DNA of 17,894 bases from Proteiniphilum sp. UBA4084. Its GTDB lineage: Bacteria > Bacteroidota > Bacteroidia > Bacteroidales > Dysgonomonadaceae. The notes under the pieces were generated by a model that made no database searches, was not told the origin of the DNA, and saw nothing but the letters and a program-made list of their open reading frames with translations. The DNA lies in the NCBI GenBank assembly GCA_002383605.1, contig DFYK01000002.1, positions 1 to 17,894 of the forward strand, written 5' to 3'. Made by a program: the position numbers and the translations under genes. Numbering within the stretch: the first letter of the stretch is position 1; each line of letters begins with the position of its first letter. This document shows positions 13,170-17,894 of this stretch, one piece after another.

Positions 13170-13535
13170 ATGTACAAAATAAGCAAAGAATTTTCATTTT
13201 CGGCAGCTCATTATCTCGAAGGATTGCCCGATGACCATCCCTGCAGCCGATTGCATGGCCACAACTACGTGGTCACCGTCCACCTGCGGGCCAAAGAACT
13301 GAATAAACAGGGTTTCGTACGGGATTACAATGAATTGCATATTGTAAAAACCTATATCGATTCCACTCTCGATCACCGGAACCTGAACGACATCCTCGCG
13401 CCACTTAACTCGTCGGCCGAGAACATTGCCAAAATGTTATACGACCGGTTCAAGCCGCAGTTGCCGGAGTTGTACGCCATGGAAGTAAGTGAAACACCCA
13501 AAACATCTGCAATCTATGAACCTGAATGTGAATGA
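13170..13535 (+). CDS. queD: 6-carboxy-5,6,7,8-tetrahydropterin synthase (QueD)
   Basis: This 121-residue protein is a QueD/PTPS-family enzyme that converts 7,8-dihydroneopterin triphosphate to 6-carboxytetrahydropterin, the first dedicated step to queuosine. Zinc-binding His14 (SAAHY), His29 and His31 (LHGHNY) and the catalytic Cys25 are present. The segments TLDHRNLND and the C-terminal Glu-rich strand (VSETPKTSAIYE) match the family active site. The Cys four residues before the LHGHNY histidine fits QueD rather than eukaryotic-type PTPS. queE overlaps its end by 20 bases, confirming the pathway. No folate or biopterin genes are nearby. Confidence 0.95.
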   Translation: MYKISKEFSFSAAHYLEGLPDDHPCSRLHGHNYVVTVHLRAKELNKQGFVRDYNELHIVKTYIDSTLDHRNLNDILAPLNSSAENIAKMLYDRFKPQLPELYAMEVSETPKTSAIYEPECE

Positions 13536-14097
13536 GATATTCTACTCACTCCAGGGTGAAGGAGGTCGCACCGGTCAGGCATCCATCTTTATCAGGCTGG
13601 CCAAGTGTAACCTGGACTGCAGCTTCTGTGATACCGACTTCGAACGGGGCGTGAAGATGACCGCGGATGAGCTGCTCAAAGAAATTAACCGGTATGGCTG
13701 CAAATGGATCATCTGGACTGGGGGTGAACCGGCACTGCAGCTGACAAATGCCATCGTGACCTTTTTTAAGGAAGCGGGATATCTGCAGGCCATTGAGACC
13801 AACGGCACACGGAAAATCCCTGCCGGCATCGACTACATCACATGCAGTCCCAAGCAGGATTTTGAAAAAGTAAGGCAGCTGATTCCCCGGGTAGATGAAT
13901 TACGATTTCCCATTCAAAAGGGCGATCCCCTGCCCGATATCACCATCCTCCCCGAAACGGCACGATACCTGCTTAGCCCCATATTCGACAAAGATCGCAT
14001 CATTCCGGAGAATGTGGACTATTGCATTTCATTGATCAAAGATAATCCGGTGTGGGCATTGAGCCTTCAAACCCATAAACTGATCGGCATCCGTTGA
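13516..14097 (+). CDS. queE: 7-carboxy-7-deazaguanine synthase (QueE), radical SAM
   Basis: I use the ATG at 13516, which gives MNLNVNEIFYSLQGEG at the N-terminus, the canonical QueE opening; an in-frame GTG lies 27 bases upstream but deep within queD. The 193-residue protein has the CxxxCxxC cluster motif (Cys31, Cys35, Cys38; CNLDCSFCD) that binds the 4Fe-4S cluster, and the WTGGEPALQ element for SAM binding. QueE rearranges 6-carboxytetrahydropterin to 7-carboxy-7-deazaguanine. Its length is near the short QueE class. It overlaps queD and is followed after one base by the RNase Z gene, so the three are probably cotranscribed. Confidence 0.94.
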   Translation: MNLNVNEIFYSLQGEGGRTGQASIFIRLAKCNLDCSFCDTDFERGVKMTADELLKEINRYGCKWIIWTGGEPALQLTNAIVTFFKEAGYLQAIETNGTRKIPAGIDYITCSPKQDFEKVRQLIPRVDELRFPIQKGDPLPDITILPETARYLLSPIFDKDRIIPENVDYCISLIKDNPVWALSLQTHKLIGIR

Positions 14098-14098
14098 C

Positions 14099-15013
14099 AT
14101 GACAAAATTTGAGATAACCGTACTGGGTTGCGGATCAGCCATGCCCACCACCCTGCATCACCCCCCTTCGCAACTGATCGACATGAATGAGAAGCTGTTC
14201 ATGGTCGATTGCGGTGAAGGCACCCAGCTACAGATGCGGAAGTATCAAGCCCGCATGAGTAAACTGCACAGTCTCTTTATCTCTCACCTGCACGGAGATC
14301 ATATTTTCGGTTTGCCAGGCCTGCTCTCCACACTCAGCTTGTTGGGAAGAACGGCCGATCTGAATATCTACGCCCACAAGGAGATTGATTTCCTGCTAAA
14401 TCCGCTCCTGTCCTACCTGGGCAACCATATGTCCTTCAAAATAAACCTTTTTCCGCTGAATCCCAATGCCGAGGAGGTGCTTTTTGAAAACAGAACGATG
14501 CAAGTAACCTCTTTCCCGCTGAAACACCGCATCGACGCGAACGGATTTCTCTTTGAGCAGAAAGAGTCACCGCGGCACATCAACCGCGAGATGATCGACT
14601 TTTATCATATCCCCGTGAAGCAAATACAGGAGATTAAAAACGGAGCCGACTACCTCACACCCGACGGTGCCCTCATCCTCAACGAGCACCTCACCAACCC
14701 CGGTAATCCCGCCCGCAGGTATGCTTACTGCTCCGACACAGCGTATGCACCCGAGATAATTCCTTACATAAAGAATGTGGATCTGCTTTATCACGAAGCC
14801 ACGTTTGCAGAGAGTGAACGGATGCGTGCAGAAGAGACATTCCACTCCACCGCCCGTCAGGCTGCCAAAATAGCAGCAGCAGCGGGAGTGAAAAAGCTGA
14901 TGATCGGCCATTATTCATCGCGCTACAGTGAGATAGGCACACTCCTGAAAGAGGCAGTAGCCGTTTTTCCCCATACAGAACTTGCCGTTGAGGGAAAAAT
15001 AGTATCTTTGTGA
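14099..15013 (+). CDS. rnz: Ribonuclease Z (tRNA 3' processing)
   Basis: This 304-residue metallo-beta-lactamase-fold protein is RNase Z, which removes the 3' trailer of tRNA precursors. It has the HLHGDH zinc motif at 63-68, the VDCGEGTQLQM segment near residue 36, KHRIDANGF (His), YCSDTAY (Asp) and the C-terminal GHYSSRY (His). Length matches the short bacterial RNase Z (about 300). The ATG follows the queE TGA with one base between. Fittingly, tRNA-Lys in this window does not encode CCA, so its 3' end needs this type of processing before CCA addition. The -7 box of the next gene is embedded in its last codons. Confidence 0.95.
   Translation: MTKFEITVLGCGSAMPTTLHHPPSQLIDMNEKLFMVDCGEGTQLQMRKYQARMSKLHSLFISHLHGDHIFGLPGLLSTLSLLGRTADLNIYAHKEIDFLLNPLLSYLGNHMSFKINLFPLNPNAEEVLFENRTMQVTSFPLKHRIDANGFLFEQKESPRHINREMIDFYHIPVKQIQEIKNGADYLTPDGALILNEHLTNPGNPARRYAYCSDTAYAPEIIPYIKNVDLLYHEATFAESERMRAEETFHSTARQAAKIAAAAGVKKLMIGHYSSRYSEIGTLLKEAVAVFPHTELAVEGKIVSL
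15003..15010 (+). promoter_or_regulatory. Candidate -7 box (TATCTTTG) inside the end of rnz
   Basis: TATCTTTG matches TAnnTTTG and overlaps the last codons of rnz, 18 bases before the next ATG. Transcription from it would give a leader of only about 10-15 bases. Confidence 0.45.
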
Positions 15014-15028
15014 GGTGATTCAGATTTT

Positions 15029-15340
15029 ATGAAACGTTTCTATGCCATTCTTTTAACAACCCTACTGCTGGGTGGAATGGGATTTCCGCTCTTGTCGCAG
15101 GTGAATCCCGAAAGGAGTGTAATGGAAGCACCTGAGAAGGTAAAAATAAAGATGTCGGAGAATCGGCTCACCATTGAGAATCTGCCCAAAGATGACATAT
15201 TGGAAATTTACAACATCATGGGCGTGAAAGTATTCAGCCGCCGTGTGAAGACAGGCACCAATGAGTATACGCTCACCCTCCCAAAGGGATTTTACATCCT
15301 GAAAATCGGGAAGATCACAAAAAAAATCGCCATCAGTTAA
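15029..15340 (+). CDS. Mini-protein: signal peptide plus T9SS type A sorting-domain-like C-terminus
   Basis: This 103-residue protein starts with a signal peptide (MKRFYAILLTTLLLGG..., likely cut after Ser-Gln near residue 24) and has only about 20 residues before the C-terminal domain begins. That domain (about 45-103) has the marks of the type IX sorting domain: ENRLTIENLP, the central ILEIYNIMGVKVFSR strand pair, YTLTLPKGFYILKIG and a final basic strand KKIAIS. In known cargo this domain follows a large passenger, directs export through the Por/T9SS and is cleaved off. Here there is essentially no passenger. It stands between rnz and asd with its own possible promoter. It may be a degenerate cargo, a decoy or a structural mini-protein; function unknown. 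Confidence 0.8.
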   Translation: MKRFYAILLTTLLLGGMGFPLLSQVNPERSVMEAPEKVKIKMSENRLTIENLPKDDILEIYNIMGVKVFSRRVKTGTNEYTLTLPKGFYILKIGKITKKIAIS

Positions 15341-15355
15341 GTTTAACATTTTCAT

Positions 15356-15388
15356 TTTGCCACTTCCATTCCCTTTTTTATATCTTTG
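15356..15388 (+). promoter_or_regulatory. Promoter of asd: TTTG -33 and TATCTTTG -7 boxes
   Basis: TTTG (15356-15359) and TATCTTTG (15381-15388) are separated by 21 bases, matching the two-part Bacteroidota promoter. This is the most complete promoter in the window and leaves a leader of about 40-45 bases before asd. Confidence 0.7.
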
Positions 15389-15437
15389 TGATCTTTATTT
15401 CATGCATAAATGGTTATCAACATAAAAAATTAATCAT

Positions 15438-16436
15438 ATGAACATCGCTATTGTAGGTACCAGCGGAGCTGTAGGTCAGGAATTACTCCGCGTACTGGAA
15501 GAGAGAAACTTCCCCCTGGATGAATTGCATTTGTTTGGTTCTTCAAGAAGTGCCGGAGCCACTTATATTTTTAAAGGGAAACAGATTACCGTGAAGGAGC
15601 TGCAACACAACGACGACTTCAAGGATATCGACATAGCGTTTGTATCTGCCGGGGGAGGTACGTCACTGGAATATGCCGAAACAATTACCAAACACGGCGC
15701 CATCATGATAGACAATTCCAGCGCTTTCCGCATGGAGGAGGATGTACCGCTCGTGGTGCCGGAGGTGAACGCCGAAGATGCGCTCAATACACCGCGCGGA
15801 ATCATTGCCAACCCCAACTGCACCACCGCACAGCTTGTGGTGGCGCTGAAGGCGATTGAAGATATCACCCACGTTAAAAAAGTACACATCGCTACTTACC
15901 AGGCTGCCTCGGGTGCCGGAGCTGCTGCCATGCAGGAACTGGAGAATCAGTACGCCCAACTGGCAAACGGCGAACAACCGACTATTTCGAAGTTCGCTTA
16001 TCAATTGGCATACAACCTGATTCCTCAGGTCGATGTTTTCACCGATAACGGATACACGAAAGAGGAGATGAAAATGTTCAATGAAACACGCAAGATCATG
16101 CATTCCAATATTGAGGTGAGCGCCACCTGCGTGCGTGTTCCGGTGATGCGTGCCCATTCCGAGGCCATCTGGATTGAGACCGAGCGTCCGCTGTCGTTGG
16201 AAGAAGTACGTACCGCCTTCAGCAATGCCGATGGAGTGGAATTGATTGATAACCCGGCAAACAAAGAGTATCCCATGCCGCTCAATCTCAGCGGAAAAGA
16301 CCCTGTTTACGTGGGCCGTATCCGCAAGGATCTGACCAACGAGAACGGGTTGACCTTCTGGACTGTTTCAGACCAGATTCGGAAGGGTGCGGCACTCAAC
16401 GCCGTGCAAATCGCCGAATATCTGATCAGTCAATAA
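15438..16436 (+). CDS. asd: Aspartate-semialdehyde dehydrogenase
   Basis: This 332-residue NADPH-dependent enzyme converts aspartyl-4-phosphate to aspartate semialdehyde, the branch point to lysine/diaminopimelate, threonine and methionine. The N-terminal nucleotide loop GTSGAVGQELLRVLEER is at 7-23, and the phosphate-binding Ser-Ser-Arg (GSSRSAG) follows near residue 35. The nucleophile Cys128 lies in NPNCTT, and the ATYQAASGAGAAAMQEL segment forms part of the substrate site. Length and motifs match the bacterial class. It has its own promoter and ends 8 bases from the convergent znuC stop, with no visible terminator between. Confidence 0.97.
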   Translation: MNIAIVGTSGAVGQELLRVLEERNFPLDELHLFGSSRSAGATYIFKGKQITVKELQHNDDFKDIDIAFVSAGGGTSLEYAETITKHGAIMIDNSSAFRMEEDVPLVVPEVNAEDALNTPRGIIANPNCTTAQLVVALKAIEDITHVKKVHIATYQAASGAGAAAMQELENQYAQLANGEQPTISKFAYQLAYNLIPQVDVFTDNGYTKEEMKMFNETRKIMHSNIEVSATCVRVPVMRAHSEAIWIETERPLSLEEVRTAFSNADGVELIDNPANKEYPMPLNLSGKDPVYVGRIRKDLTNENGLTFWTVSDQIRKGAALNAVQIAEYLISQ

Positions 16437-16444
16437 TCTACAAC

Positions 16445-17245
16445 TCACTTCACTTCATCGTGTTGATGCGGTTCCGTATGTGAATGATCGTGTTGCAGCA
16501 GCACCCGGTGTGGAAGTGCACCGTGCCCCAATATCTCGATGGGGCACGATTCGTAGGCATTATTCAGCCACTCCTGTGATATATTGGAGCCTGAATGATA
16601 GTGCAATCCCTGGTTCACACAGGCAATATTTTTCACCAGTGAGATGATGGTCCCCACATCGTGCGATACCAGCATGATGGCGATATCCTTGTTGATGTCG
16701 CCCAGCAGTTTGTAGAAATTGGTTTCAAAAAGTTTGTCCACATAGGTGCTCGGTTCATCCAGAATAATCAGTTTCGGGTTGTCGATGATGGCTCTCCCCA
16801 GCAGCACCCGCTGGAGCTGACCACCCGACAGTTCGCCGATGGAGCGTGACAACAGATGTTCCACGCCCAGGCGCTCTGCCACATCTTTTACTTTCTGCTT
16901 ATCTTTAGCGATATATCTCCTGAAACGTTGCCTTGGAGGTGTGATCCCCGACAGGATCACATCAGACACGGAAATGGGAAATTTCTTGTCGATCTGATTA
17001 ATCTGGGGGAGGTAACCGATGTTCAGGGAGGATACCTTTTGACCCTTCTCATAGAAAGAGATGGCGCCTGGTTGTGACTTCAACAATCCCAGAATCGATT
17101 TCAGGAGTGTGGTCTTTCCACCGCCATTCGGTCCAATGATGCCGAGAAAATCATCGTCGTAGATGGTCAGTGACACATCTTTCAACACATTCGGCTTGTT
17201 TTCATAACCGACGGTCAGGTTTTGAATTTCAATCAGTTTATTCAT
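16445..17245 (-). CDS. znuC: Zinc (metal) ABC transporter ATP-binding protein, ZnuC-type
   Basis: This 266-residue ATPase carries Walker A GPNGGGKTT (38-46), the signature LSGGQ (139-143), Walker B LIILDEP (159-165) and the switch His (LVSHD). The Q-loop region GYLPQ near 77-81 and the short regulatory tail fit the metal-uptake subfamily (ZnuC/MntB/ZurA). The last 15 residues are rich in His (LLQHDHSHTEPHQHDE), a plausible metal-buffering tail. It overlaps the upstream metal-binding protein gene by 8 bases. No permease gene follows, as the stop lies 8 bases from asd, so the membrane subunit must be upstream of the window or elsewhere. Zinc is favoured over manganese because of the partner's His-rich loop. 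Confidence 0.9.
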   Translation of the reverse strand: MNKLIEIQNLTVGYENKPNVLKDVSLTIYDDDFLGIIGPNGGGKTTLLKSILGLLKSQPGAISFYEKGQKVSSLNIGYLPQINQIDKKFPISVSDVILSGITPPRQRFRRYIAKDKQKVKDVAERLGVEHLLSRSIGELSGGQLQRVLLGRAIIDNPKLIILDEPSTYVDKLFETNFYKLLGDINKDIAIMLVSHDVGTIISLVKNIACVNQGLHYHSGSNISQEWLNNAYESCPIEILGHGALPHRVLLQHDHSHTEPHQHDEVK

Positions 17246-17894
17246 CTACATCACGTGCTAATATATCGGCCATACGCAGCAACTCCTTATTCCACTCATA
17301 ATTTAACGGATCAATTTCAAACACCTGCGCACCGATCTCACGGGCAATCACTTCCATATTTTTTGTATCGAATCCTTTTTGAATAAACAAAGTATGTATC
17401 TGCTCCCGGCGGGCCAGATCGACCAATGTTTTCATTTGTGCCGGTGAGGGAGTTTTACCCTGAAACTCCACACTGTGTTGGTGCAGATTGTAGTCTTTCG
17501 CAAAGTAGGCAAGTGCCGGATGGTAAATGATGAAGGCACGGGAGGAGGCACGAGCCAGTTTATTCCGTATGAGGCTGTCGGTTTCGGTTAGTTGTCGGTT
17601 GAACCGGAAGAAATTAGCCCGATAGGTTTCTTCGTTTGCAGGATCTGCCTTCACCACAGCCTCCAGCATATTGGAGGCCATTATCTTCACTGCACGGGGT
17701 GACGCCCAGAAATGGGGATCGGTGTCACCATAATTATGATCTTGATCGTGCCCATGCCCTGCATGATCACCCCCTTCAACCCGCTCAATGCCTGTAGAGC
17801 AGTCCACCAGCGTGATGTGGGGGTTGTTGGTTGCCAGCCGTGTGCTCCAGGCCCGTTCAAAGCCAAGGTCGCCCACCATAAAGTAAATCAGGCT
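17238..17894 (-). CDS. znuA: Zinc-binding periplasmic/lipoprotein component, ZnuA-type (5' end outside window)
   Basis: The frame is open to the right edge; about 218 C-terminal residues are present. This is a cluster A-I metal-binding protein of ABC importers. A His/Asp-rich loop (DHAGHGHDQDHNYGD) is followed directly by DTDPHFWASP, where the His of DPHxW is a metal ligand. Further ligands are plausible in HPALAYFAKDYNL and the C-terminal IDPLNYEWN region. The His-rich loop is characteristic of zinc-specific ZnuA members and argues against manganese-specific ones. Signal peptide and first ligand His are outside the window. Its stop overlaps znuC, so the two are coupled. Confidence 0.9.
   Translation of the reverse strand, partial: SLIYFMVGDLGFERAWSTRLATNNPHITLVDCSTGIERVEGGDHAGHGHDQDHNYGDTDPHFWASPRAVKIMASNMLEAVVKADPANEETYRANFFRFNRQLTETDSLIRNKLARASSRAFIIYHPALAYFAKDYNLHQHSVEFQGKTPSPAQMKTLVDLARREQIHTLFIQKGFDTKNMEVIAREIGAQVFEIDPLNYEWNKELLRMADILARDVDE

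Noticed and set aside
15663..16157. Minus-strand frame of 164 codons opposite asd
   Set aside because: It is an antisense shadow of a well-identified gene with no start signal.

Overview
The window looks like chromosomal DNA of a Bacteroidota, most likely Bacteroidales. The evidence is repeated TAnnTTTG promoter -7 boxes (TAACTTTG, TATTTTTG, TATCTTTG, TACCTTTG), weak Shine-Dalgarno signals, a small protein ending in a type IX secretion (T9SS) sorting domain, and the rhomboid-rhomboid-EEP and QueD/QueE/RNase Z runs. A T9SS-bearing family such as Dysgonomonadaceae or Porphyromonadaceae is plausible, but that is inference. No transposase, integrase, CRISPR array or rRNA is visible.

Layout. (1) 1-1126, plus strand: the end of an outer-membrane beta-barrel gene, overlapped by a small secreted TPR protein. 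(2) 1202-4590, plus strand: a tight fakA-fakB-plsY operon (fatty acid kinase, fatty-acid-binding subunit, acyl-phosphate:glycerol-3-phosphate acyltransferase). (3) 4618-4761: a deletion remnant of thioredoxin reductase (trxB), then a 7-bp tandem repeat. (4) 9554 down to 4767, minus strand: one co-directional run of NADPH-FMN/quinone reductase, LigB-type dioxygenase, DsbA/FrnE-like oxidoreductase, D-2-hydroxyacid dehydrogenase, a deletion-scarred second FrnE-like gene, an exported dienelactone hydrolase and a MarR regulator. A near-perfect 26-bp palindrome lies just upstream of the first gene's -7 box. (5) 9744-10399: tRNA-Lys(CTT), an HU gene and their terminators and promoters. (6) 10423-13076, plus strand: two rhomboid proteases and a membrane-anchored EEP-fold hydrolase, all overlapping. 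(7) 13170-15340: queD, queE, RNase Z and a mini T9SS-sorting protein. (8) 15438-16436: aspartate-semialdehyde dehydrogenase. (9) 16445 to the right edge, minus strand: zinc ABC transporter ATPase and a partial zinc-binding lipoprotein/periplasmic protein.

How the genes may work together. FakA/FakB would phosphorylate exogenous or recycled fatty acids, and the adjacent PlsY could pass the acyl-phosphate straight to glycerol-3-phosphate, giving a self-contained salvage route into phospholipid. The minus-strand run resembles in content, though not in gene order, the MarR-controlled quinone/electrophile responses known in Firmicutes (reductase, ring-cleaving dioxygenase, hydrolase, thiol-redox protein). 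The block 1202-9554 favours TTG over CTG leucine codons, unlike its flanks, and sits against the 3' end of a tRNA gene, so it may be acquired. It also holds two genes (trxB and frnE-like) reduced to termini by internal deletion. Those two scars, the operator and the Fak-PlsY operon are the points most worth checking.
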